From Acanthornis magna (lineage: Eukaryota > Chordata > Aves > Passeriformes > Acanthizidae): DNA of 64,000 bases. The notes below the pieces were generated by a model. That model was not told the DNA's origin. It saw nothing but the letters and a program-made list of their open reading frames with translations, and searched no databases. The stretch is taken from positions 17,435,501 through 17,499,500 of the forward strand of contig JAWUZG010000084.1 of assembly GCA_036785705.1 (NCBI GenBank), given 5' to 3'. A program made the translations under genes and the position numbers. Below, in pieces: positions 12,101 to 27,100 of the stretch. Each line of letters opens with the position of its first letter. Position 1 is the stretch's first letter.

Positions 12101-15100
12101 AGGAACATCATTCATGAGACACAGATGGCGAAAGAAGCTCAATTAGGTACAACTTCTTAGTGTTCATGCTCATTAAAGCAATGAAATAATGCACATATTC
12201 AGATAAGTGTCATGATATAACTTCCTTGAGTACTAAGATGGCCCTGAGTAGCTCCTGTGTTTTGCTTATTTAAACAAGAGATTGCAGTATGTTCTTGAGG
12301 GAATTCTTTTTGAGTCTTTTGAAGTTGGAATTTCTGGGCTGATGAAGTAAATAAAAAGGATTGACCAAACTGGGGTCAGAGAGCTTGACGGTGTGCTGTC
12401 TTTGTCTCCTCAGAAACCACACTTCTCTAGTATAAAAAATATTTTGTACTCTGCAGGGAACCATCAGATTTGCAGATTGGGCAACCAGCAGCATAGCTTG
12501 CACTGTCAGTGGGATCAGCCTGTTCGTTATCACCGTGGAGACATTTTTGAAAATGTGGAATACGTTCAGGTTTGTCTGTGAATTGATGCCACTGCTCTAA
12601 GTTACATCCCATTTGCTGTATTAGCAAAATAGTTTCAATTTTTTCGGGCTTGACAAAAGGGCACCTTTTTGGGTGTGGTAATTAGTGAGAAATCTCTTAG
12701 TCTCTTTCTTTTTCAGAGTGTAAAGTATTTTAATGCTAGTTCCTTTTGCTATTAATACAAGCTGAGATTGATTGTGAACTGTAGAAATACAGAGAGTTTA
12801 TTGTAAAAGGCTTTATTTTACTTAGAAAAGACAAGTACTTGAATTCAAAAACTTCATTTTAGTCCAAAGCCTTAGTTTCCTATGATTGCACCAAGGAAAT
12901 TTGATGCAGGAGTACTAAGAAGTTTTGGAAACAAGATGTATACTGATACTGAAACTTCAGAATGCCAGCCACCTAAGCAACACTTCTGCTCTGTTAGAAT
13001 TACGGATAAGGATTATGATTTCAGTTATTTTGCAATGTGGAGTATGTTCTGAAGTTTCCCCTTAACTAGTTTAAGAAGTAGGAATAATTATTTTTAGTAT
13101 TGCTGTTGTCTCCTTGATTGCTTTTCCTATTATAGTAATTATTAATTCAGATTATTGAGATAATTCTGAAAGCCATGAGTCTTGGTAATTCTGACTTACT
13201 CTCGAGCTGTGCAATCTAGATAAGTAGATTTTATTTGTGGTCTACTAGAAATGTTTGCTTGGTACCTTTTCCTTGATTTGCACTTGTGTTTTCATTGTTG
13301 ACTAATTTACAACATGAATATCACTCTTGCATGGTGTGAGTGGATCAAGAGGCTTAAACTCAGTTGTGTTTTTTTTTTCTGCTACCCACACTTGAGCTCA
13401 TCAGTGAGGCTTCACTATATAACAGGGCGGGGGGATAACATGGAGAAATTCAACAAGGAATGTACCATCTCCTTTACTGAATTTTGTCTTTCTGTTGTTT
13501 CTAGTTCGGTGAAGACTCTTCAACTTCTAGTATGACATCCATGAATTTGGATCTTCATGCAAACCAAAGTGTTCACAGCCACTCCTTGCAGTCTTCCCCT
13601 GTGGCTCGTTCTGTCGTTTCGGTGTGGAGTGTGGAATCCAACAGAGTGAGTGAAGAGGATGAGCTTTGCCTTTTCAGAGAGGAGGGGTGAAAGTGAATCC
13701 TGTCCTTGTTTATGTGAAACTTCTTAGTGTTTGGGCTACAGTTCTGAATTTTCTTCAACATTCAAGCATCTCTCTAGTTTCTCTGTACTAGTTTCCCATC
13801 CTTTGAAACTGCTACAGCACAGAGGGAGTTGTTCTGATGTAAACATCTGCTGCAAGTAAAGCACTATAGCTGTAAAGATAGAAATTTCAACTGCTGATGT
13901 TAAAAAAAAGATGGAAAAATAATAGTTTTAGAGATCTCTAGTTGTTTTTTTCTTCAGACTCTCCCTTTAATATCCCTTTTATTACCTTGTTCATCAGAAT
14001 GTTAAAGATGTTGAGAAAATAATAAAAAATAATTCCTTTCCCCCTTAGGACAAACAGCATATTCTTTGGCCTCAGCGATCAGAATGCATGAAATCTTTTC
14101 CCAAAATTCCTGACCCAGAAGAACTGCCAACTTATTTCTTGCCTCCAGAAAACAGGGGATTCAGGCAAGTGTTGATTTTTTTAAAAGCTGTATTTGTAAA
14201 TCTTCACAATAATGCCTTAATTAGTATTTTCCTTCTGGAGAGGATGAGTGCAGTTAGTAATCAACAGCAGAGAGGTGTTCAAAGCTTTCTCTGGCCTTTC
14301 CACAGATGGAAGGCATTTTCCTTGATTGTTGTCTTTGCCGTAACTGTAACAGCCAGATCCAATTTCATGGTGATTCTTCCCTGACTGTTTGTACAAGGTG
14401 AACACATAAAAGATAGACAGAATGAGGATTTAAGCACAAGTCTGAATGCTTTGTAGAGTAACAAAAAAATACCTTGAGAGAGAGAATAAGGTGAGCATTT
14501 ATTTAATAACTGCAGTTAACTGTTGTACATTACATACATCCTCTTAGTTTTAGTTATGATGACAGAAAATGACGAAGACCAGAAAACACTAAAAAAGGAT
14601 TAGGAGTGGTCCAGCTTGTTCTTTGGGACAGAGTGGAAAATCAGCTTAGTTGTGGAAGAGTCAGGAATATTTGTTATTATACAGGATAAAATAAATGTGT
14701 CTATACTCCAATAGCTAACTTACACAGATCAATGCAATGTTATAATACCCTAGTCTCTTAAATTATAATAGTGGTAGTAAAAAAGCTGTTTTCTTCTACC
14801 TAGTCAGTATAATGCTAGTACTGAGCTTGTGTAAAAGGCTCCTATCCACAAACATCCTGCAGCTTCCTTTGGGAAAAAGCTGTGTTCAGGTTAGAATGTT
14901 CTTTATACATAATTTGGCTACCTCTTGATGTTTTTGATATCAAGTTATAGTGTAAAAACCTTCAGCTCCTTTTTGTCACATATCTGTTTAGTTCTAAATT
15001 TTATAGAATCCTTGTTAGTATAATATGAGAACCTTCTGTTTGTTATCTCTGCTGCACTGTTCATTCTTCTTGTTATTCTTTGCTTAAAAATGGAAAATAA

Positions 15101-18100
15101 AGACCTTATAAATTACTTTTCAAGGGAAGGGTGATCCTTGAGTTCTTCCTGTTTGCAGCTCATGTCTCGTGTCAGTCTGCAGGACGAGGCTTAGCAGATT
15201 CTTGTATTTATCCATGATGACATGCAGCACATACTGTTAATTTGTCTTGCTTCTCCTTATTGCTAGAATCCAGCCAGTACTGAATATCCCAAGAGATACT
15301 GTTGAGCATGAAGATGCACAGGCACCAGATTGTTCTTCCATTACTGATGCTCGTAACAATGAATCTCTAAACATACTGGTCAAGGAACTAGACACTAATC
15401 TAGATTTGAAATTCAGGATGCCGGATGATCGAGCAAGACAGGTAAGAGATGTTTTCTTCTTCATTCTCTTCTGGCTTAAAATTCTCCTCTTTATTGCCTT
15501 AAAAATGTTACTCGTATCATGAAAGATTCTGATATTTAAAGGTAATGAGTACTTCCGAGAAAGGTGGGCAAGTTCTTTCTAATAGGAATGGAGAAAGGGT
15601 TAACTTGTCTGACTTCTTTCAGATGCTGACCAAAAGCACACAAAATGGGAAACTTAATTTACTCTTTGAAACCACATCTTTCTTTCGAATCTTACAGTCA
15701 CTTGACATGATTCATCTTGGGGTTTCCAAGAACCAGCATTCTACCAAGCTGGTAACTTAAGGCTACTATGAGTCTTTCATATTGTGTTTTAGAGGTTGGT
15801 TGTTTAAGTGTTACATGTTCACGTCCTCTTTTTAGTACAACATCTTTATCTTCCCTTTGCTAAAGAGAAGATTTAAGGAAGCAAGTGTTGAATGGCCCGT
15901 GTAGATCTGGACTGTAAAATCTATTCAGTTGTTTGAGGAAAAAAAATCTTTGTGTTCCAGGTTTTGCATTCTCGTATCAACAATGAAACTGTTACGCTCA
16001 CAAAGATAGGAGTGTTTCTAGATCATGCCATGAAAAAGGTACGTCAGTCTGTCACATGAGATGAATTCAGAATTCTTACTTGAGATTTGTTTTTATACTT
16101 CTAGTCAGTCAGTGACAAACTAGAAATAAGTTTATTTGCTGCCTGTAACTGAGATGAAACTAACTTAAAAATCCATGTTTACAAGTAAAGCAGAAACATA
16201 CAGAGAAGTATCTAATTTAGCTTAATGTGGACCAAACAGCCCTGTAGTTGCTTGTGCTTGTTGCAGGGATGTGGAGCAGCAATATATTAGCTAATTCTGG
16301 CAGCCATTTGCTTAATTGAGAGAAGTAGCTTGGAACTACTCCTCCGTCTGCCACCCCTTCCTGCATGCCTGCCTTGTGCTCTTCCTCCTCCTTCCCACCA
16401 CCCTGCTTTTCCCCCTACTCTCCCTCCAAGGAAACCAGCCCTCTGTCAATCTTCTGTCAGGATAATTAGCACTCTGGGGCAAAGAATGTTCCTCTGTATA
16501 AAACCCTGTGGAATGCCACCTCCATCTTGCGTGGGGCCTTTGAGAGTCGAATGACAGGAAGCATTGAGAGAGACATTGACTCTTTTTGACATGTCAGGCT
16601 GATATTTCTCAATTTAACTTTCTTGTAGAAGTTATGTCAAGGTGTATTATATGTAGATGCTTTTTTAGTCTACAATCAGTACCATTTACTATGTGCATCT
16701 GTCTTAACCAAAAGAAAAATTAACAGTAGGAGTTGATTCCTATTATTATGTTGTTCAGAACAGTCTTATACATGTCTAATGTCTTACTGTGCAGTACATG
16801 AATATTTTGGTTTTAACTGTAGTATTCTGGTGCTGTCATGCTAAAAGCCTGAACTTCCAGGTCTGCTGATGTGCAAGAACAGTGTTGTGTCATACCTGTT
16901 CTGCTTGTGATAAACTACTTAGAGCAGGAATGCCAGAGTTAGTATCTCTGTATTGGGAAAGACAAAATGCTAATAACTAGCTGAGGATTTAGTTAGAGAT
17001 GTCGTTGAGACCTGTGTGTGGAGAGTAATTCAGTGAGGAGTTTGGAATGAAGAACATGCGATTAATGTTATGTATGTGCATTGCAAAATAGGGGTCATAA
17101 ATACTCTTAAAATGGCATATTATGTAAGGTACTCCAAACAATGAATAACATATCATGTTGATATCTTCCAGTTCATCCAGATCCATAGTTAGAACCGTTC
17201 TGTGAGAGGGGGTTTTTTAAAACCTGGAACAAAATTTTTCTTACTAACTCAACACAGTAGTACTGTTTTGCTTCTTAATCCTTACTGCATGTTTCCTACT
17301 CAGGCATGTATTTGGGCTTCAGACATGTGGGTAGGACTGGACATCCATTCCAGGTGTTGCTTTTATGCTATAAACATTTTGTAGAATTGGATAACACAAG
17401 ATGATGAAAACTTTAAAAACTAGAACATGTTTCTGAATAATTTCAAAATGCATCTGAAAGTGGATGTTTTACCTACCTCTGTCAACCTGTCAGTATTTTT
17501 AAATTTTGCTATTTCTCCTCTAGGGCGAGTGCTTATTTTTGCTGTTATAGGTGAAAGAGAAGGAAGGAACATTCAAGGTGTATTTGACACTTCCTCCATT
17601 CTTTCAGCTGCCCTCACTTACTGCTTAGTATTTTATAATCTTTAAACAGTATCTAATGCATGCCAGTTGTCAACTTGCATAAGACAAATAGGTAACTAAA
17701 TCTCAGAAAAAACAACTCCGAAACCTTAAATTGACAGGGAAGGGTAATGTTGGACACAGGACCTAGAAGCACATTTAACTATAATTTAATAGCTCCCTGA
17801 CTTTCAAATTCTAGCATTTTACATAGATCTGTGTTTGTATAATTTTAAGACTCTGAAGTGGCTCACAAGCATTGCTTCCTATAGTGAACTAACCATTATC
17901 GCCTGTATATTTTAAGGGATTTTGTGGTCATGACACAAAGCATTTATATGAGTAGAGTGTGAGCAACAGCTGCTACTAAATTGCAGTTCAGCCTGTAAAT
18001 CATGTCCATTTGAGTAAAATGGAGCAGATTGAATAATCTGCTAATAGTCACAGCAAAGTCTAAGTTGTATCTAGTTAACAATGTAGTATGCAAGGGTGAG

Positions 18101-21100
18101 TTTTGTTTGTTTCTTATTAAAGAGCAGGCGTTTCTGTCTTCCTGAGACACCTCTTTGTGGGTGTTTTTATCCTTTTCCCTGACTCTCCTATAGCCAGAAG
18201 ATCCTCTATGGCTTGTGCTTAATGAAGCTGGATTGTACTGGCGTGCAGTTGGAAATAGCACCTTTGCTATCACCTGTTTGCAAAAAGCATATAATTTGGC
18301 TCCACATGAGTATCAGGACATCCCTCTGGTCAATCTTGCTAACCTCTTGTTTCATTATGGTCTTCATTCGGATGCCAGCAGGCTCCTGCTGAAGGCTTTG
18401 GCCATCAATGCCTCTGAGGTAAGATGATGGGGTTTGTGTTTGCTCAGCAGTGAATGTGTTTTCCCTCATTATTTTCTAAATACATGTTACTTGTGCTTAC
18501 CTGTGCAATGCAGTTCATCTTCCAGCTTGTTATTTGCAGCAGATGTTAATTTTCATATAAATTCTTGACTGCACCAGGGTGATGCTGATTGTTGAGAGTG
18601 TAAACATCTGGAGAAGTTCTTGTGAATCAGTGACAGACTTCTAGCCTCCCAAAACCTGTGTTATCAGCAGTGGCTCCAAGGAATTTAATCCTGGGGTTTG
18701 GCAACATTTTCATCTAATTGTACCTTGATTCTTAAAACCCTTAAAGTAGCATGTATGTCACCAAGATCTGCAGCTGTATAGACATCTTTCTGTGACACTT
18801 GACTTTTTATCTGTACTGTTTTATTTGTCCCTAGGGTTTGTCTGTCTACGTGGAGGAAAACGTGTTCTAGTTGTTGGGTGGCTTTACTGCCAGCCATAGA
18901 TTCAAACCAGGTTTTTGTATTTCTGAACAGTAACATTATAAACATTCTGTAGGTTGTCACCTATGTCATATAGACAGTTTCTGTATAAACTGTTCGAACT
19001 ACTGGACTGGCCAGGACTGTTGTGAAAAGGAAAGGGTGAGGGAGTGGCATAGCAGGGAGCACCTATTTTCTAGCAGGTAATTTTTGTCTTAATTTTGAGG
19101 CACTTCAGTAAGAAGTTCAAGTAACTTCTTTCCTGTGCTTCTACCTTTCTGGTTAGATTAACAGAGCTTTAACCTGTCAGGCCACCAGTCACCTAGAATA
19201 TAATAAAGTTAAAAACAGGATAAGTTTATTCAATGTAGCATTCCAAAACAAATTTTCCAGTGCTGGAAAGGATTTTAGCCCATTTGGGTGGTAGGGAAGA
19301 GTGCAAAAAGAAAGAACTATGTTTGAATGAAGGGCCTTAAGAAGAACACTTGAAAATACAGCCTTAGAGGGGAGGAGCCTAGGAATCGTTAGGACCATTC
19401 TGTGTGAGTAGGGCTTTTCTTCAGAAATATTAGCAAATCCTGCCTCATAACAGTAATACCTGCTCCTGTTTTTCTCAGTTGTACTCAGTCCTGTAATACC
19501 TAGTGTACTAAAAAAACTAGCAGGAAGCATTCCACTTTAATGGTATTTCCTGGGATATAATGTGAAGTAAATACAAATTAAAATTAATTACAGCTACTGG
19601 GAGTAAAAGATGTGCTATATCAGCAAAAGCTGTTTAAAAAAAATCCTGTTGCTCAGCTTGCACCATTTTCTGAATGCTGTTTAGTAATACAAGCTGAGAT
19701 GGAAAAATCTTAAGCTACAGATCAGTCTTCACATTTTTAGGTAATTAATGTAAAAAACTTGTTTCAGTGAGAAAAACAACTGCTAAATTACGAATTGCTA
19801 CAACTGCTAAATTACTGTTGCTATAGTCATTATTCTAGCCTTGTACTGTTAATTGCAGCAAATTGCTTTGTCCAAGTAAGACTCTTCAGTCAACCAACAG
19901 ATGTAATGCTTTACTGTGTGCCTGTATTAAAGTGAAAAAGGTGTTTATAATCTTTACTTTAAAAAAAATACATATTTTAGGAATACTAGCCAAAAACTGT
20001 AGACAAAAATACTGTTTTACGAAGAATTGAAAGGCATAAATGTGTACCCCTAAGCTAACGTGACATTGGTGTTTTCAGTAACCTGGTTTTGCTGAGGTAA
20101 ATCTGAATACTCTTGGCAAATGCAATGCACCTGTCCTGCTAGAACACTAGTAATATTTTTACTTTTTTGCTGACTTTTAGGGATTCTAAATTGTCTTTGA
20201 GCATTTCAGTTTAGTCCTGATGGTTAGAAGTAACTATTTAATGCTTCATTTCAGTTTGTGTGTATTTAACAGCTATTTTTTTATTGTAGAAAGGTGGAAT
20301 TCCTAAGACAACCCCATGGCAAAACAGATTTTGTTTAGCACCAATGCATCAAGCTGCTAGTTCTCCACTGTAACAGTCAGTAACTGTAACAGACAGTGCC
20401 TGTTTAAGAAGTTTTCTAAATTCTTGCCCACCAAATTTGGGAGGGTGTGATTTGAAAAGGGTTTTTCCTAGTTGGCTTCAATCTTAAACAGTGAAAATAC
20501 TTACGCTGCAGCGTGTCACTTTTCTCTTTACAGCCCCTGACTTTTTTGAGCCTAGGAAATGCATATCTGGCTCAGAACAACATTAGTGGAGCACTGCAGG
20601 CCTTCAGACATGCACTGGATTTGACAACCAAGTGCTTGGAGTGTGAAAGCAGCCTGAAGATGATCCGCTGTTTGCAGTTTTATCCTTTCCTGTACAACAT
20701 CACCTCTTCTGTGTGCAGTGGTAAGCAGCTGCTGAAAGATGGACCACAAGTCAAATAATGTCTATTTGCCTTGGGTGTTGCTTTTTTTTTTCCAAGGATC
20801 CACCGTGTTGCTTTACAGTGCTTTCTGCCTTTAAAGATCAAGGTTGAGATACTGCTTTTAATGGAAAAGTTACAGTCCATTAAATAATTGCTTGGGGGTG
20901 ACTTCTTAAATACCTAGAGGGCTTCCCCTGAGTGCAAATTACTTCCTGACTGCAATACCTTCAGTAATATCTTAACAGTACCACCAATATCTGTTACTGG
21001 TAAATGAGCAATGTTGGATTCAGTATTTATGGGAGTGCACATCTACTGCTAGGCTGCTCAACAGCCCCTTTGTACATTGCTTCAGATTTTACAGTCAGAT

Positions 21101-24100
21101 AGATTTGTTTGCTTAAAGCTGAAGAATTTGATGAACAGCAGTTAAGTTTTAATTCGTATCCTTTCAGTGTGTTCAGTACTTGTCATTTTTTAGAGTTCAG
21201 TCTTTAAGGAATAGACTGTCTTGTGTCAGTATTATATTATTTGGGACCTGTGATCACTGCTCTTAACACTCCAAAAATCTGTAAAAATGACTTAGAATCC
21301 AATCTCTCCTCAAAAAGTATTTTAAAATCTTTTCAATAGAATGACTTATTGTCATTAATGACTACTTATATTAAAAAAATAATAGCTTTTGGAGATGGAT
21401 TCTCTCATTTTATTCAATCCCACTGGATATTTTCAGTACTTTGTCTGTATTTGAATATGGCTAATATGATACTCATGAACAATCTTGAAGACGATTCATT
21501 AATATATTTCCAAATCCCTTCTCTCTCAAATTGTTACTAAGGTATCTTTCCATGTACTATTTTCTTTATTTTTAAGTATAAACCTCACCAGAGAAATGCT
21601 TCTGATTTTTAGCATTGCTTGGACTTCCTCTGAGGGTTTTTTGATTTGTTTGTTGTTTTTTTTTTCATTCCCTCTCCATTGAAAAGACATGGAGAAACCT
21701 CCTCTTATTTAGCATCTAGAATTGTGCTGTCTAAAGGTAGACTAGAGGCCATCCTGTCTCCTGGTACAATATGGATGATGCCATCATAGATGAAATTCCA
21801 GGACTATGTCATTAGAATAATACTACTTTTCATGGCCCTGTGCATTTTGCTGTGATTGAGAGCCCATCCATTGTGCAGAGAAATGAAAGCTGTTGGGCTA
21901 AGTGGGCTGTAGTGAGCGGTGTAGCAGCCCAGAATGAAAACAGTGACAAGCAATGGTTGTATCTGAACTCCAAAGTTATCTTTGACATCTTTTGTTTTAT
22001 ATCCTTTTCTTCCTTAAATTTGTTATAATGTAGTTTGGTAGGTTCTTGGCTTGTGCTTGCACTGGTTCCTGATCCCAGATGTTCATTTTGAGGTCAGCTT
22101 CAGCTGTTACTGCATACGCTCTTTAGGAAGTTTGTGTTTTCTTGAATGTGAGGGGAAACCCATATCAAAAGTGCTGATGAGAAAAGCGTTATCTTTCCTT
22201 TTTTTGCCAGCTTGGCCACAGGTTAGCCAAGTGAGCATGTATATATTCATCTGGTACATTGTGGTTGGGTTTTGTTCATTAAGGAATCTGTGAAGCTGCT
22301 AAACCAACAGGGAGCTAAATATGCCTTAGCATGTTCATTTGCTCATTAAATTTCAGTATTCCATTATTAAAGTATTTTACTCTATATTTATATTTTTTGC
22401 ATTTTTCTGGGCCTCTTCTTGTTTTAATATATATTTTGCATTTTTATTTATACTATCCTTTAGGTCATCTTTTGTTTCAGTGCAAGAAACCTGAAAATAT
22501 GAACCTGGCAAAGAGTGTAAATGTTCTTTGTACATTCTTGTGCAGAGTGTAAAATAAACATATTGGTTAATTCAGCCTTAATAATGACTTGTATCAGAAG
22601 TTCAAAATGAACAGGTAGATGTATCTATCTTATAGAGTTTGGGGAAATATTTTTTTCCCCATGGTAAACTTTAGCTGACTCGAGAGGAACCTTGACAAGC
22701 TTTATAAAAGTGAGATTAAGTCTCCAAAACCAGAATGATTTCAAGAATGTGTACTCAGACATCACATTTCACACTTAAAAGTATCCTTAAATTTTGGGAA
22801 TTTTCTACTGATCCTTCAATCCAAGGAAAACTATTGAAAAGAGATTATTATTCACTTGATGGTATATCATAAAGTCTTTGTATCCTTTGAGATCAATACC
22901 TTATGCTGAAAAATTTACCAAGAACTTGGAATGTCAGATGTTTCTCTGGTTTAATATCTTGTTTTGATAAGCATTCCTTCAGTATTTCAGAAAGTAACAG
23001 CAGTAGGCTTCCTGTGCTTTGGGTTGTAGGCCCATGTGGTAGCTGTATTTTTACTTCGCCTGTCAAAAGCCTCTGTTCATGAAAGCTGAACTAAGTAGAG
23101 AGACATGGAATTCCTTTCTCTGCTGCCGTGAGCCATTGGCAGAATCCAGCAAATGGTCAGTAGGAATTATATGCTAGCATGAGATGGAATATGGGATCAA
23201 AAATCTGAATTCATGGCCTGATTTTTGATTACAGTATGTGCTTGGTGTTTATTTCAAGTAAGCGGAATAGATGTTTTCTCAAGCATGTTGGGACGTTTGC
23301 TGTTAGCACAGGACTTCGGAAGTGTGACACACTAACACTGACTTGTTGGGTGCTTGCTTATGTGCTCCTGTCTGTACTGCTGCCTGGTACTTTTTTCTAG
23401 TAACTTACCTCTGGTTTAGATAATTTATATTTCAAACTCAAGTCACTTCATGCCATGAGAGTGAGAATTAAAAATCTCAGACCAACACTTTACTATTTAA
23501 CTTTTGCCCCCTATAGTCAAGTTTATATAAATGTTTGTTTTCATAGTAAAAGAATTTCTAAATCTGCAGAGGTTTTTGGTGGGATTTTTTCTTAGGGAGG
23601 AGGTGTGTGAAGTGTCCAAAGTTATTCCAACTCTATCACCTGTAACATGTATTTTAACCAGCAGCAGGAGTTCAGTCAGTTGTATCTAATACAGATGCTG
23701 TACAGCAAGAGCCCACATGGTGCCTTATTCCCAAATACCTGAGGAAATGGTTAGAAAACTTCATTCTTCCAGCGTTATCCTGTGGTAATCTTTCTAGAGG
23801 TGACTTGACAGTGTTAAGGGTGTTGCTACATCAGCTGTTACCTTACTGGCGAGTCAGTTCTTAAAGCAGGTTAAAAAACTTTGTGTTGCTGGACAAATAA
23901 CTTCAGCAGCCATGTTTGACACACAAATAACAGGACCAAGAGACCTGTGTTAACAAATGTAAAAACTTAATGTGAAAAACAGGGTCAGCTCTCAGAGGTG
24001 CAGAAATTAAATATTTGGGCTGCTTATTAAGCTAGTAGAGAAAGCCAGCGTCATTTTTGTCTGATACTGAATGGTGCATTGCTGAGATTTGTCTTGCACA

Positions 24101-27100
24101 CATTATGGCTTAAAATATTGCAAGTAGCTTTTATCATGGATTAAGGTCTGTGGAGGACTGTCCAGCTGTGGGATTGCTCCTGTGGCACTTCACTGGCTGA
24201 TATAAACATGCAGATGTTGCCAAGCCTTATTAAAAAGATTATAGAATATGAGAACTATATTTTTAGTATGATGGTCAGCATTGAAACATGCTGATTTCGT
24301 AGTTGCTGTTGGATAAGACTTTTCCTTCTGTTTGTAAACAGAATTGTTGTCTGGGCAAACAGAAGTCACTTGTACTCATAATATTTTTATCTGACTAAGC
24401 ATCTGCCTCTGACTCACGGTTCCATTCTGTTACGAGCTCATGCACTTCACATTCTTTTAGACAAGACCAAAATTCAAAATCTTATTAATAGACTGATGCT
24501 ATTCAAAACATGAAGCATGCCTTGTTTCAAGCTTCAAGTTCGAATCTCACTGTCTTTCATCCTTGGCAGGATACTGCTTTTACAAAAGGCTTTGTGCTGC
24601 TCTGTGGAAAGTCGAGGGAGTGTGAGTTCATTATGAATGTATGTGCATGCCATCAAGAAACCTGAATACTTGTACGTAGAGGGAGTGTTTGTGAATGCAA
24701 TTCATCCTTCTTTCTCAGAGTGAGTTCTGCAGTGTGGATCGGCTTTAGGCGTGGCTTTAGTGCCCTCTTGTGGGCACGACACTCTGTGCCGCATGAAATC
24801 TAAACTCCTGGTTTATTTCATCTGTTTCATTTTAAAATAAAACGACAGGAAAGGCATTTCATCTAATTAGTGTGTACATTTTCCTTTATCCCCCAGCACT
24901 TAGGTTCTTACAAGTTAAAGTAAGTTAAAGTTAATAAGCTTAGGCCTTTAAGCAAATTGACCTAAAGGGGAGAGGTTGACCTGAAAGGAGAATCTCTACT
25001 TGAAACTCTACTAGTAAGCTTATGACAGATTAAATAACTTGCTTAAATCAACATCCCTGTTTAAGCCTGTGATTCTAGCTTGACAGCTGCAATCACCTCA
25101 AGTCCCTATAGTGATTTGAGACACAAACACTAAGCAAAAACATCACATAATTTTCTTTACAATAGTGTGTTAAGACACAGAGATGTGAAATACTCTGCAT
25201 TTTTAAATGCACCTTTCACTTAACTCAGTTATTTCCTACAAGTTATGACTGTCTTGATAGTCCCAGCAACAGACTGCTAAATTCTGGTTGCATTTCCTGT
25301 AGCATGAGGTCCTTTTAGGCTTTTTTATCATAATAGTTGTTTCCTCCTTCTCAAGCTGCTGTATCTTGTTCATCCAAGCAATGTTTATCACTTGCAGTGT
25401 TAATGGTGTTACATTAATGTTAATGGAATAAACTTTACCTACGATGTTTACTCTTGGAACAAAGGTTATTGAGCTTAGCTCAGAATTTAATCTTTTTTTA
25501 GTTGAAGCAAAAGGCCAGAATCTATACCAATTTTATGGGATTCTGAATTGAGCACTTCTGTTTGTTTAAAATTAAGCTTCTTCTCACCTTGATTTGCATA
25601 TTAGAAGGCAGAATCCATGAGCGCTTCTGAACCTTATTGAGAATACCACATATATTAATACTCTTATTTATCTCATCATTTGTGGTAGGGATGGGATCTG
25701 TGACCATTTGCTTTTCTCTGTTGCTTTTACTCTCTCTCTTGCTATATGGTAAAGTTCATCTGTATAAACAGAATAGTCAACACCAGTAGGGTTTTTAAAC
25801 AATCAGAATTCTGTGAAGCAGTGAACAGCTTGTCAGAGATCTCTGAAACACATCATGGCAATAATTTGCCATGGTCATTTAGCAGTAGCATAGAGAAAGT
25901 AGGTTCTGTGTGAAGCAGTGGCAGTTCTAAAATCATTGTTATCCTTTGAAGTTCAATACTCAATTGCTCATTGGTGCCCCATACATGTACATGAGTGCAC
26001 CCATGTGCGTGTTGTTCACCCTGCAAGTTCCACCTGGAATCTGAAAATCAAGCTGGATTCATTCTCCCTCTGGCAGCCAAGCATCTCTGGCAGTGCAGAT
26101 CATACAATGACAGTCTGTCTAAAAGATCTGGTAGGTGCCACATAAGTGGACCTTAGGTCGCCATATTTGGGCTCTGTAGTGCTGCAGGAGTAAGAGGAGG
26201 TTGAATTGTGCTCGTGTAGAATGAAAACATCTTGTACAATGCAGGCAGGTGGGAGGTATGGAGAATGAGGACTGCTTTTCGTATTGGTGGAAGCCAATAT
26301 CACTGGGGAGTGGGGGTGTCAGGAAATGTCAGATGTGCTCCTGACTGGAAGATCTTTGAGAAATCCGTGTGAGAATGTTTTCTGTGAGAGTAATAGGACC
26401 TAATTATTTTGGGTTTGTGCCACTTTTTCTGCACCGCTAGCCCACAAGCAGTTCGCACAGTCCACTTTTGCTGCAGTAATCATAGGATATTAGTGAATGT
26501 GATCTTGAAGATAGTAGACCAGATGCAGGCTTCTTGATAGTTTTCACTCCTTGGAGCCTGATTTATAAATCATATCTTTCCCTGAAAAGTCTTCATCTAA
26601 TGTCTCTTGAGTGGCTGAAGCAAGTTGAGGGTGAATGACCTTGCCCTAATATTGCTGTGCCAAGCCCACTTCGAAACCTGTCTTTCCTTTCCATGTATTT
26701 TTCTGCTCAAAACTATTTAAAAGATGTATAGATTAAGATTCTTAAATTTAAAAATGAAATATTGTGGTACTACGTTAAATGTGGCATTTTTAGCTACACC
26801 AGTATCCAAAGACTGTGTTCCCACTGCTCATGCACATTGCTTCCAAGCTGCTGCTTGCTGGAAAGCCATTATGAATCTTAAAGGTTTCTGTAAACAATGC
26901 GTGGTTCCTTAAGTATATCTCTGTTGCTCAAATGTCATTCTCTTTTGCATGTGTTAAATATGCTAATGGGTGAGTTTGTTTTGCAGCTTCTTTCATCATG
27001 CAAAGTATGTCTTGCTCTCTTACATACATGGCCTGCTTATTTCCTGCATGGCAGTGTACCTGACAGCTTCTCCCAACAGTCATCAGTCTCACTTTGCATC

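Noticed and set aside
24525..24560. tRNA B-box-like AGTTCGAATCTC
   Set aside because: The flanking bases do not form a T-stem, and no acceptor or anticodon arm can be built around it.
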